From: Clostridiales bacterium | GTDB lineage: Bacteria; Bacillota; Clostridia; Christensenellales; Aristaeellaceae | Direction: 5' to 3' | Length of the DNA stretch: 17,763 nucleotides | Assembly: GCA_022776785.1 (NCBI GenBank) | Contig: JALFHA010000153.1 | Span: 1 to 17,763 of the forward strand | Part shown: in pieces, positions 8,485 through 15,611 of the stretch | Numbering within the stretch: position 1 is the stretch's first letter | Layout of the letters: every line of letters begins with the position of its first letter | Position numbers and translations under genes: made by a program | The notes under the pieces: model-generated | What the model saw: the letters and a program-made list of their open reading frames with translations, nothing else | Database searches by the model: none | What the model was told of the DNA's origin: nothing

Positions 8485-8709
8485 TCACGGCGCGGTGCGC
8501 CCGTCCGGCTCCTCCCCGTCGGGGATGCCCAGCACGTCGGCGATTTTGGGAATCTGCTCGCGCCCGGGGCGCTTGCCATGAAGGATGCGGCTGATCTGCA
8601 CGGGGCTTGTGCCCACCGCCTCAGCGAGCTCGCGCGCGTCCATATCAAGCTCCAGCAGGCGAATCTTCACCCGCCGTCCGAACGGCGTCAAATCGCTGTT
8701 CCTGCGCAT
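8485..8709 (-). CDS. Small XRE/Cro-family DNA-binding regulator
   Basis: A 74-residue protein that is little more than a Cro/CI-type helix-turn-helix domain. Residues about 24-45 (DARELAEAVGTSPVQISRIL) give the classic helix-turn-helix, and HGKRPGREQIPKIADVLGI completes the five-helix fold. The short tail is polar (DGEEPDGRTAP). Start chosen at ATG 8709, preceded by GGGGAGGAAGGC; the frame stays open 36 codons upstream but that stretch crosses the promoter leader. It is the first gene of the opp operon, 68 nt ahead of oppA, and palindromes overlap its own promoter. It is therefore probably an autoregulator that also controls the importer. The effector is unknown; with no extra domain, control may come from protein level or a partner. 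Confidence 0.85.
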   Translation of the reverse strand: MRRNSDLTPFGRRVKIRLLELDMDARELAEAVGTSPVQISRILHGKRPGREQIPKIADVLGIPDGEEPDGRTAP

Positions 8710-8792
8710 GCCTTCCTCCCCGTGTGATCGGGCCACCCGGCCCGTCGAATGCTGCGAACCCGCCTCGCCCTCCGGCGCTTTATGCTCACAGC

Positions 8793-8809
8793 GGTTAAAC
8801 GGATTAACC
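8793..8809 (-). promoter_or_regulatory. Palindromic operator candidate at the transcription start
   Basis: Arms ggttaa (8793-8798) and ttaacc (8804-8809) are perfect inverted repeats with a five-base spacer, directly downstream of the -10 box, at about +1 to +17. A second inverted repeat, aaccaga (8806-8812) and tctggtt (8831-8837), shares the aacc and brackets the -10 box. Such a position suits repression by the XRE protein encoded just downstream. Confidence 0.6.
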
Positions 8810-8816
8810 AGATACA

Positions 8817-8845
8817 ATCATACCGTCTTGTCTGGTTTTTGTCAA
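8817..8845 (-). promoter_or_regulatory. Sigma-A promoter of the xre-opp operon
   Basis: On the minus strand, TTGACA (8840-8845), a 17-nt spacer and TATGAT (8817-8822) make a near-perfect housekeeping promoter that fires toward the XRE gene and oppA. The -35 box sits only a few bases after the stop codon of the upstream oxidoreductase gene. I see no terminator between them, so some read-through into this operon is possible. Confidence 0.88.
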
Positions 8846-8848
8846 CAG

Positions 8849-9874
8849 TTAAATCCCGGAAGAGACACCTTCTCCCGCGGCAACGATCTTCTCCCACGTC
8901 GCCTCGGTGACGGGAATGCCCTCGCGCAGGTGCTTTTCGCGAATGGCGGCCAGGTTTTCGCCCGGCGCGTGCACGCCCGCGCCCTCCGTGGGCGAAAGGC
9001 TGTGCAGGTAGTCAATCGTCTGCTCCACCTGCGCGTCCACGGCGTCCGCATCCACCACGGCCGCGTAGTTGATGCAGATGAAGACCTGGCTCATGCCCTT
9101 CTCACCGTCGCTGGGCTTGCCGATGACAAGCGCCGTGCGCCCCAGCGAGAGCGCGGAGGCCAGCAGGTCGAGCATGATGCTCAGCGCGCTGCCCTTCCAC
9201 TTGGCCATGGGCAGCATCAGGCCGCTTTTGCAGATTTCGCCGGGGTCGCAGGTCAGCTCGCCGCGCTCGTTGTAGCCGATGGGACTGTCGAGCATTTCCC
9301 CCTTCTGCGCCATGATCTCCAGCTTGCCGTAGGCGTACTGGCTGACGGCCATGTCCATCACGAGGCTGCCCTTCCTGCGCGGCAGCGCCAGCGTAATGGG
9401 GTTGTTGCCCACGGAGGGCTGCTTCGCGCCGTAGGCCGTCAGGTTCATGCAGGTGTTGGTGAAGCAGATGCCCGCCATGCCCGCGTCGGCCATCATCAGG
9501 CCGTAGCGCCCGGCGCGCAGCCAGTGGCTGTTGTTGCGCAGGGCGACGCACGCGATGCCGTGCGTCCTCGCCAGCTCGACGGCGCGAAGCGCCGCCTGCT
9601 CGGCGATGAGCGGGCCCACGCCGAAGTGCGCATCCCACACCTCCATGCCGCCCAGCCCGCTCACGCGCTCGGCCTCGGTCACGTTCGCGTCGCACAGGCC
9701 GCTCTCCATGTCGCTCAGGTAGCGCGGATAGCGGTTCATGCCGTGGCTGTGCACGCCGTCGCAGGAGTTGCCTGCGAAGATCTCCGCAAAGTGATGCGCC
9801 TTGTCCGCCGGCAGGTAGCGCAAAAGCCCTTGCTCCATCGCTGCTACAGCCCGCTCGTAGGTCACGTTCAGCAT
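8849..9874 (-). CDS. dlgD: Ldh2/MDH2-family oxidoreductase, 2,3-diketo-L-gulonate reductase-like
   Basis: An NAD(P)H-dependent 2-oxoacid/sugar-acid reductase of the malate/L-lactate dehydrogenase 2 family, cytosolic, 341 residues (a normal length). Recognisable family segments are SHGMNRYPRY (43-52), NNSHWLRAGRYG (114-125), GNNPITLALPR (156-166), VMDMAVSQYAYGKLE (172-186) and LPMAKWKGSALSIMLDLL (211-228). These resemble E. coli YiaK/DlgD, which reduces 2,3-diketo-L-gulonate, more than malate or ureidoglycolate dehydrogenases. The exact substrate is inferred. Start ATG 9874 is preceded by AAAGGAGG. It stands alone between the sugar kinase and the opp promoter; with no ascorbate or pentose genes nearby, context adds little. 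Family confidence is high, substrate moderate. Confidence 0.82.
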   Translation of the reverse strand: MLNVTYERAVAAMEQGLLRYLPADKAHHFAEIFAGNSCDGVHSHGMNRYPRYLSDMESGLCDANVTEAERVSGLGGMEVWDAHFGVGPLIAEQAALRAVELARTHGIACVALRNNSHWLRAGRYGLMMADAGMAGICFTNTCMNLTAYGAKQPSVGNNPITLALPRRKGSLVMDMAVSQYAYGKLEIMAQKGEMLDSPIGYNERGELTCDPGEICKSGLMLPMAKWKGSALSIMLDLLASALSLGRTALVIGKPSDGEKGMSQVFICINYAAVVDADAVDAQVEQTIDYLHSLSPTEGAGVHAPGENLAAIREKHLREGIPVTEATWEKIVAAGEGVSSGI

Positions 9875-9902
9875 GGGAATTGTCCTCCTTTAGTTATGCA
9901 AG

Positions 9903-9930
9903 TCTTTCTGTATAGCATCGGCCTCGAGCG
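9903..9930 (-). promoter_or_regulatory. Possible extended -10 promoter for the oxidoreductase gene
   Basis: On the minus strand the 102-nt gap before this gene contains TGCTATACA, an extended -10 type element, about 40 nt before the start codon. The -35 region 17 nt further upstream (TGTCCA) matches poorly. A short GC-rich stem (ccggc at 9971-9975 with gccgg at 9981-9985) at the kinase stop codon could weakly end the upstream transcript. Confidence 0.35.
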
Positions 9931-9976
9931 CTGGACATCAGGATTTTGCAGTCCTTCGTCGGCAAAGCAGCCGGCA

Positions 9977-10921
9977 TCATGCCGGTTTGTCGCTCAGTTC
10001 TTCTACTGTAATGTTCTCCATCACGCGCTCAAGCTCCTGCCGCTCAATGCTGCCGTTTCCGCCCAGCGCGGCATTGGTTACGCCGCAGGCCATCGCCAGG
10101 CGCAGCGTCTGTGCGTCGTCCATGCCGCGCGCCAGCGCGCTCAGCGCACCGGCGAGGGTCGCATCCCCACTGCCCACGCTGGAAACCACGCGCACAGGCG
10201 GCAGGCTCGCGCGCCACGCGCCCCCGGGCGTCATCAGCACGCCGCCCGCTGCGCCCATCGAGACGAGCACACGCTCCGCCTGCGGCATTCCCTCGCGGGC
10301 CATCATCCGCAGCGTCCGCGCGTCCTGCGTGCGGGGCTGACCGGTCAGCGCCGCCAGCTCGCGCTCGTTGGGCTTGGCCAGCGCATAGGAGGCTCCCGCC
10401 AGCGACGGCGGCAGCGTTCGCGCGTTGCAGTCGAGCGCGCAGCGCGCACCGGCAGCGACAGCCATGCGGCTGACCGCCGCATAGAAATCCTCCGGTGCTC
10501 CGGGAATGATCGAGCCGGAGCAGCACACCATGTCGCCGGGACGCAGCGCCCTATCCAGCTCGGCAAGAAGGCGCCGCGTCTGCTCCCCGTCGGCGCGCGG
10601 CCCGGCCTCCGTGATAACCGTCTCCCTGCCGCCCGCGCGGTCGAGGATGTTGATCGTCGTGCGGCACGCACCCGGCACGGACACGAACACACAGGAGCAG
10701 CGCGCCGTCATCTCGCGCCTGACGGCTTCGCCGCCATCCTCGCCGAGGAAGGCGTACAGGCGCACGTCCTCGCCGAGCTGGCTGAGAACGCGCGCGACGT
10801 TCACACCCTTGCCGCCGACGGCGACGTGCGGCGTCTGTCCGGGATAATCCTCCCCCACCGTGAAGCCGTCGATTTCAAACAGCTTGTCGATGGCCGGGTT
10901 GAGGCACAGTACATGGATCAT
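9977..10921 (-). CDS. fruK: PfkB-family sugar kinase, 1-phosphofructokinase-like
   Basis: An ATP-dependent kinase of 314 residues, probably phosphorylating a sugar 1- or 6-phosphate to the bisphosphate (fructose 1-phosphate or tagatose 6-phosphate). Family marks are LNPAID (7-12), GGKGVNVARVLSQLG (36-50), CSGSIIPGAPEDFY (134-147), KPNERELAALTG (183-194) and the ATP/anion-hole motif GSGDATLAGAL (250-260) with catalytic Asp253. There is no fructose PTS or aldolase gene next to it, so the substrate is open; the FruK/LacC subgroup is the best fit. The start overlaps the stop of the TVP38-like gene by four bases (ATGA), with GGGAGG upstream, so the two are translationally coupled, an unexpected pairing. 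Confidence 0.85.
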   Translation of the reverse strand: MIHVLCLNPAIDKLFEIDGFTVGEDYPGQTPHVAVGGKGVNVARVLSQLGEDVRLYAFLGEDGGEAVRREMTARCSCVFVSVPGACRTTINILDRAGGRETVITEAGPRADGEQTRRLLAELDRALRPGDMVCCSGSIIPGAPEDFYAAVSRMAVAAGARCALDCNARTLPPSLAGASYALAKPNERELAALTGQPRTQDARTLRMMAREGMPQAERVLVSMGAAGGVLMTPGGAWRASLPPVRVVSSVGSGDATLAGALSALARGMDDAQTLRLAMACGVTNAALGGNGSIERQELERVMENITVEELSDKPA

Positions 10922-11667
10922 TTTTTCCTCCCGCTGAGCTTTCGGAATTTTTCAAAGAGCCAGCTCTCGATTTTGTCGCCGTAGCGCATCGCCAGCACGA
11001 AGATGACAAGCATCGGCACGCCCAGCGCAGCCCACGCCCACGCCGGCATGGTGAAGGCGCCGCTGCCCAGCAGCGCGGCAAACACCAGCCCCCACGGCCT
11101 TGTGAGCGCCATGATGCACACAAAGCGCCGCAGCGGGATGGAGGTCAGCCCCGCGAGGATGCAGATGGCATCGTCCGGAAAGAACGGGAACAGCAGCGTC
11201 AGAAAGAGGAAGGTATCCTGCTTTTCCTCGATGACGGGCAGATACTTTTCCATCACGCTGTTGTCCACGATGTGCTGCACCGCCTTGCGGCCAAGCCTCC
11301 GCGCGGCCAGAAACACGATCACCGAGCCTGCCAGCACGGCCAGCACGCCCAGCACCATCGCCTTGACGAAGCCCAGCGCCAGCGCGCCCGCCATCATCGT
11401 CACGTTGCTGGGAATCGGCGCGACGATCACCGTCATCATCTGCATCAGGAAGTAGACCAGCCCGCCCCAGATGCCCGTCGCCGCGATCATCTCGCGCAGA
11501 TCCTCGACGGAGCCCAGCCGCTCCAGCCAGCCGCTGCGAAGGAGCGCATAGCCGCCCGCTGCAATCGCCGCGGCGAGCACCAGCACGATCAGCACAATCC
11601 GCAGCACCCTGCCCGCGCCGAGGGAGGCTCCCTTTCCTGCGCGCCTCTTGTCTTCATCATCCTTCAT
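10918..11667 (-). CDS. TVP38/TMEM64-family (VTT domain) membrane protein
   Basis: An integral membrane protein of 249 residues in the DedA/VTT superfamily. After a charged N-terminus (about 1-20) comes a first helix (21-43). The VTT core then contains APIPSNVTMMAGALALGF (83-100) and FLTLLFPFFPDDAICILAGL (154-173), the paired proline-rich re-entrant motifs of the family, and a final helix near 210-226. Relatives act as lipid scramblases or flippases or affect membrane potential, but the role here is unproven. I choose ATG 11667, 22 nt after the mannosyltransferase stop; its ribosome binding site is weak (GTGGA or GGGAG further off). An upstream ATG at 11721 would overlap that gene by 32 nt. 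It runs into the sugar kinase with an ATGA overlap. Confidence 0.85.
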   Translation of the reverse strand: MKDDEDKRRAGKGASLGAGRVLRIVLIVLVLAAAIAAGGYALLRSGWLERLGSVEDLREMIAATGIWGGLVYFLMQMMTVIVAPIPSNVTMMAGALALGFVKAMVLGVLAVLAGSVIVFLAARRLGRKAVQHIVDNSVMEKYLPVIEEKQDTFLFLTLLFPFFPDDAICILAGLTSIPLRRFVCIMALTRPWGLVFAALLGSGAFTMPAWAWAALGVPMLVIFVLAMRYGDKIESWLFEKFRKLSGRKK

Positions 11668-11689
11668 CTTGATTGTTCCACTCTCCCGT

Positions 11690-12964
11690 CTAAAGCACAT
11701 CCACCGCGATGGTGTAGCCAAAGGTGAACACGGCCAGCAGCACGGCGCTCAGCGCCAGCAGCGAGGCGTGTATGCGGCGGCTTTCCGTCAGCCTCGCCAG
11801 AAGCAGCGGCAGCGGCGAGAGCGCATAGAGATAGCGCGGGCCGGAGAGCAGCCACGTCGGCGAGAGCACGACGGCGACATAGACGAAGCTGTACGCCGCC
11901 AGATCAAAGGGCAGCTCGTTTTCCCGCAGCGCCAGCAGCGCGTAAACGAAGAACATCGCCGCGAGCTGCGCGCCCCAGCTAAAAAACCAGTCGTCCTGCC
12001 CGAAATCCGTGATCGCGTAGTAGACCGTGTTTGCCGTCGAGCCCCAGAAGGTACCCGGCTCCTGAAACCAGTTTTCCTTCTGATAGGTCATGTACATCAG
12101 TGCCTCGCCCGTCACCGCCCAGTTGATCGCCCAATAGATCAGCAGCCCGGAAAAGACGAGCAGCATCTGCCCGGCGCACCGCGCAACGCGGCGCACGTCC
12201 ATCCTCCGCCGGGGAATTTCCGCCAGCAGGGCGATGAACATCAGTCCCGCAACGATGACACCCGGCATCCGCGTCAGCGCGCTGCCCATGCCGCACAGCG
12301 CCGCCAGCCACGGATGGCCGAGCCGCAGCAGCACCATCGCGCCGAGCGTCAGCAGCAGAAACAGCGCCTCCGTGTAGCAGCAGTTGAGAAACACGCTCAT
12401 CGGGCTGAGCAGGAAATACGCGACAGCAAGCCTCGCCTCGCGCGCGCCGTAGGTGCGATACGCCAGCGCATAGAGCAGCGCCGCGCAGCCCATCGCGCAC
12501 AGGCGGGAGATGAGCATCCCCGCGAGGAACACGCTGCCGCCGGTCAGCGGCGAAAGCAGCCGCATCAGCAGCGGATAGAGTGGGAAAAACACCAACCGCA
12601 GGCGCTCGTCGCCTACGCTGGTGTATCCCTCCTGCGCAATGCCGATATAGTGGCGTGTATCCCAGTGATTCCAGAGCGTCCCCAGCGATTCGAAAAAGCC
12701 GCCGGGGATGCCCATCGCGCGCATCATCCCCCATGCCAGCAAATCCACCGCGGCGCGGCTGAGCAGCGCCGCCAGCGCGGCCAGCAGCAGCGCGTGCACA
12801 GGCGGCGTCCCCACAGGCGCATCATTCGCCAGCGCATCCGCCCTCTCCTCCCCGCGCAGCATGCGGGTCAATCGCGCAAGCAGCCGCATGCCGCACACGC
12901 CCATCAGCGCGATGGAAAGCCCTGCGGCCAGCTTCGGGAGCAGGTCAAGCCAGAAATCGCTCAT
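11690..12964 (-). CDS. PIG-V/Gpi18-like membrane mannosyltransferase
   Basis: A polytopic glycosyltransferase of 424 residues, with about ten hydrophobic helices across its length. The motif WNHWDTRHYIGIAQEGY (98-114), followed by FFPLYPLLMRLL (126-137), is typical of the bacterial relatives of eukaryotic GPI mannosyltransferase 2. Asp102 in the external loop is the expected catalytic residue. Enzymes of this GT-C type use lipid-linked sugars on the outer face of the membrane, so the protein may decorate envelope glycans, lipids or proteins; the acceptor is unknown. Start ATG 12964, seven nucleotides after the upstream stop, with AAGGAGAAGG some 12 bases before. It lies between a coiled-coil membrane protein and a VTT protein, all compatible with an envelope function. 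Confidence 0.8.
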   Translation of the reverse strand: MSDFWLDLLPKLAAGLSIALMGVCGMRLLARLTRMLRGEERADALANDAPVGTPPVHALLLAALAALLSRAAVDLLAWGMMRAMGIPGGFFESLGTLWNHWDTRHYIGIAQEGYTSVGDERLRLVFFPLYPLLMRLLSPLTGGSVFLAGMLISRLCAMGCAALLYALAYRTYGAREARLAVAYFLLSPMSVFLNCCYTEALFLLLTLGAMVLLRLGHPWLAALCGMGSALTRMPGVIVAGLMFIALLAEIPRRRMDVRRVARCAGQMLLVFSGLLIYWAINWAVTGEALMYMTYQKENWFQEPGTFWGSTANTVYYAITDFGQDDWFFSWGAQLAAMFFVYALLALRENELPFDLAAYSFVYVAVVLSPTWLLSGPRYLYALSPLPLLLARLTESRRIHASLLALSAVLLAVFTFGYTIAVDVL

Positions 12965-12970
12965 GCGGAC

Positions 12971-14179
12971 TTATCGCCTTCTCCTTCCCTGCTTCTGGGG
13001 CTGCTTGGCGGGCTTGTAGGCGTCGCTCATGTTCACGCGCGGCGGAAGGGAACGCACGCCGGCGATCTCCTCCTCCTCGGGCTCGAGCATCCTGGCCATC
13101 CTCGCCATCACGCCCGCATCCTTGCGCGCCTTCTTCTCTTTGGCAGGCTTTTCCGCCGTCTGCAGAAGCTCCGGCGTCTGCGGCCACGCGGGCGGATCCG
13201 GCAGATCGCCGACCGCCTCCCCGGTCACATAGTCGCCATAGGATACGCTCCTGCCCGCCCCGCGGCGGCGCTGCGCCATCTGGTCGCCCGCATCCCGCGG
13301 CTCCTGCTGCACATCCGCCTGCTGCGCGGCGAGCTGCGCATCATAGGCTGCCTTCTGCCGCTCATACTCCGCCAGATCGCGCTCGTACTGCGCCTTTTGA
13401 CGCTCGTATTCGGCCATCTGGCGTTCATATTCCTCCTGCGCAAGCCGCGCCTGCTCGGCCTCATACGCCTCCTGCGCAAGCCGCGCCTGCTCGGCCTCAT
13501 ATGCCTCCTGTGCAAGCCGCGCCTGCTCGGCTTCGGCAGCCTGCTGCGCACGTCGCGCCCGCTCGGCCTCTGCCTGACGGCGCGCGTCCTCCTGCATCTG
13601 CTGCTGCCAGGCGTCGATCTCCCCGCGCCTGCGGGCGACCTCCGCCGCGCCCGGCCCCTCGGCGTGCACCGCCGCGTAGCGCAGCGTGTCCTCCGCGCTC
13701 GGCGCAGGCGCGCCGGTCGTGCCATAGCGCATTCCCGGATACGCGCCCAGCTCCTCATCGGGCACGCTGTCCGCCTGCGCCATCGCCTGCCGGGCCGCTT
13801 CCTCATCCGGCTGCGCCAGCGGGAGCCAGTCCTCCTGCGCCTGCGGCTCGGGCTCGGGCTGCCGTCGCGCGGCGGGGCGCTGCGCGGCAGTTGCCTTGCG
13901 CCGCAGCTCCTCCTCCTCGTCATCCTCCGGGTCGGGAATGCGCAGCAGGCGGCGAAGGCGGCGAGCCCACAGGTGATAGGGCTGCCAGCGCACCAGCCAC
14001 ACAAGCCAGTCGATCACCAGCCCTGCCGCGATGAGCACAATGGCGATCACCAGCCAGTTTTTGCCCAAAAACTCCAGTATCGTCGTATGATCCGAGCTGA
14101 ACAGCGCCCAGATGCCGTTCACCAGCGCGCGAACCCAGCTCATCAGCACGGTAAACAGCGAATCCGCCCATGCGCCCAT
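12971..14179 (-). CDS. Membrane-anchored coiled-coil protein with tandem repeats
   Basis: A protein of 402 residues that I cannot assign to a family. One membrane segment (about 41-63, NWLVIAIVLIAAGLVIDWL) is followed by an Arg-rich juxtamembrane stretch (WARRLRRLLRI) and an acidic, proline-rich linker. A long Ala/Glu/Gln coiled coil (about 186-300) follows, and then a basic C-terminus ending GRRRR. The coiled coil holds three near-identical 12-residue units (EAYEAEQARLAQ) and then heptads of the form YERQ-AE. Start at ATG 14179, with AGGGAGG nine bases upstream; the frame extends further upstream but across the hairpin after cdaR. The build suggests a scaffold at the cytoplasmic membrane, perhaps for division or wall synthesis, but nothing in the sequence proves it. 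Confidence 0.75.
   Translation of the reverse strand: MGAWADSLFTVLMSWVRALVNGIWALFSSDHTTILEFLGKNWLVIAIVLIAAGLVIDWLVWLVRWQPYHLWARRLRRLLRIPDPEDDEEEELRRKATAAQRPAARRQPEPEPQAQEDWLPLAQPDEEAARQAMAQADSVPDEELGAYPGMRYGTTGAPAPSAEDTLRYAAVHAEGPGAAEVARRRGEIDAWQQQMQEDARRQAEAERARRAQQAAEAEQARLAQEAYEAEQARLAQEAYEAEQARLAQEEYERQMAEYERQKAQYERDLAEYERQKAAYDAQLAAQQADVQQEPRDAGDQMAQRRRGAGRSVSYGDYVTGEAVGDLPDPPAWPQTPELLQTAEKPAKEKKARKDAGVMARMARMLEPEEEEIAGVRSLPPRVNMSDAYKPAKQPQKQGRRRR
13432..13539. repeat. Three tandem 36-nt repeats within the coiled-coil gene
   Basis: Copies at 13432-13467, 13468-13503 and 13504-13539 begin cctcctg(c/t)gcaagccgcgcc. The first two differ only at one base near their ends; the third diverges at its end (cttcggcag). 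They encode the EAYEAEQARLAQ units. Near-identity at the DNA level implies recent slippage or unequal crossing over, so copy number may differ between strains. Confidence 0.9.
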
Positions 14180-14222
14180 GTGCTCCCGCCTCCCTGTCAT
14201 CGATAAAGCCCCGGCTTGGCTG

Positions 14223-14260
14223 CCGGATTTGAAAAAATCCGGTCGCAGGCCGCGGCCGGA
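14223..14260 (-). terminator. Terminator-like hairpin after cdaR with a competing stem
   Basis: On the minus strand, TCCGG (14256-14260) pairs with CCGGA (14238-14242), extended by CGC/GCG across one mismatch, and is followed directly by six T (14232-14237). This is a short intrinsic terminator about 26 nt after the cdaR stop. A second stem, CCGGATTT with AAATCCGG (14223-14230 and 14235-14242), uses one arm of the first, so the two are mutually exclusive. No clear promoter follows, so the genes downstream may depend on read-through. Confidence 0.6.
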
Positions 14261-14285
14261 CATGATGGTTTCCCAAAGCTATGCG

Positions 14286-15611
14286 TCAGTACGCTTCAAT
14301 CGTCACCGAAATTTCGGGCGTGCCCAGCGCACAGTCGAATTTTTCCGCGTTGTCGATGTGAATCTGCACGGGCAGGGTATGCGTCCCCGCCTCAAGCTCG
14401 CTGACATCCACGAACAGACGCACATCCTCCTTGCGCAGCGCACTGATGAAGCGGTAGCCGCCCGTCAGCTGCACGGTGGTCTGCGAGCGCCCCAGCCACA
14501 CGCGCTGGCTCTCGCTCTGCCCCTCGATCTCGATGCTCACCTGTCGGAACGTCTGCTCGATGGTCTTTTCCTCGATCTGCGCGGTCACGCCCACATCCGT
14601 AGGCACGGTGTTTTCGATGCCCGTGGGCCGCTTGAGCTTCACATAGCCGCTCACGCTCTCCGTCGCCCCGTCGATGTTGAGCGGCTGGTCGGTCGTCAGC
14701 GCGGTCAGCACGCTGAGGATTTCCTCCTTTGCGGCGACGAGCACGGCATCCTCACGGGTCGCTACGCCGACGAGCTCATAGCCCTCGGCTGGCGTGCCGG
14801 TCACGAAGCCCTCGACATCCAGCGGAATGGAGCGCATCGGCACAAGCTCCACCTCGACCACAACCGTGTTGGTGATGACCGTCTGATTGGTGATTTCCAG
14901 CTTGTCGGAGACGATGGGCTCGCCCGCGGAATCCTGAAGCTCGACGGCCAGCGCCATGCGGTCGCTGGGGCGCTCCATGGAGAGTGCGGAGAGATCGAGC
15001 TTCACCGCCGCGCGCGCCACCCGGGTCACCAGCGACTGCGGGCCGGAGACGGAGAGCATCGTCGGGTCAGACCTGACGCTGTCCACATACACGCCCTCCG
15101 GGGCCTCGCCCGTCTGCTCGATGGTCACAGGCACGCGTCGGGTCATGTAGCGCTCGACATTCACAGTCACGCTGGCGGGCTCGCAGGCGACCACAGGCCC
15201 GTAAACAGAGGAGGAGAAGCTGACATTCACCGTGTTCTCGCCCTCGCCCGTCACCTGCGTCAGATCCAAATGGGGGTTGTAGGCCGTGCCGCTGACGCGG
15301 TTGTAGTTGGACTGCGCCACCTCGACCGTCATCCTGACGGCGGGCAACAGCTCGGAGAGGTCGTCCATCACGATATAGCCGCGGCTCTTGAGCGCGGCCT
15401 CGCCCGTCACGCTGACAGCGACATTCTGGAACACGCGTCTGCGCGTGAGCGTGCCGTCGGAGGCGACCAGCGCCATCCAGAACACCAGCGCCAGAAACAC
15501 TGCTGCGACGCGCAGAAACACCTTGCTCCCCAGGATGCGTGCCAGCCCCTGCCGGATCCCCTTGAACGGGCCACGCCGGTTATCAGGCCTTTTTGTCGGT
15601 CTGCTGTTCAT
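14286..15611 (-). CDS. cdaR: YbbR-domain protein CdaR, regulator of diadenylate cyclase
   Basis: A membrane-anchored protein of 441 residues that sits outside the cell and modulates the diadenylate cyclase encoded just upstream. A basic N-terminus is followed by one membrane helix (about 31-50, VFLRVAAVFLALVFWMALVA). Then come repeated YbbR beta domains of about 80-100 residues, recognisable by YVDSVRSDPTMLSVSGP (about 176-192) and the similar GYELVGVATREDAVLVAA segment, probably four in all. The length suits a multi-YbbR CdaR. The start ATG 15611 lies within the end of cdaA (29-nt overlap), with AAAGGAGG 13 bases upstream; a GTG one codon earlier is equally possible. The longer open frame upstream is a shadow of cdaA. 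Cotranscribed with cdaA and followed by a terminator-like hairpin. Confidence 0.92.
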   Translation of the reverse strand: MNSRPTKRPDNRRGPFKGIRQGLARILGSKVFLRVAAVFLALVFWMALVASDGTLTRRRVFQNVAVSVTGEAALKSRGYIVMDDLSELLPAVRMTVEVAQSNYNRVSGTAYNPHLDLTQVTGEGENTVNVSFSSSVYGPVVACEPASVTVNVERYMTRRVPVTIEQTGEAPEGVYVDSVRSDPTMLSVSGPQSLVTRVARAAVKLDLSALSMERPSDRMALAVELQDSAGEPIVSDKLEITNQTVITNTVVVEVELVPMRSIPLDVEGFVTGTPAEGYELVGVATREDAVLVAAKEEILSVLTALTTDQPLNIDGATESVSGYVKLKRPTGIENTVPTDVGVTAQIEEKTIEQTFRQVSIEIEGQSESQRVWLGRSQTTVQLTGGYRFISALRKEDVRLFVDVSELEAGTHTLPVQIHIDNAEKFDCALGTPEISVTIEAY

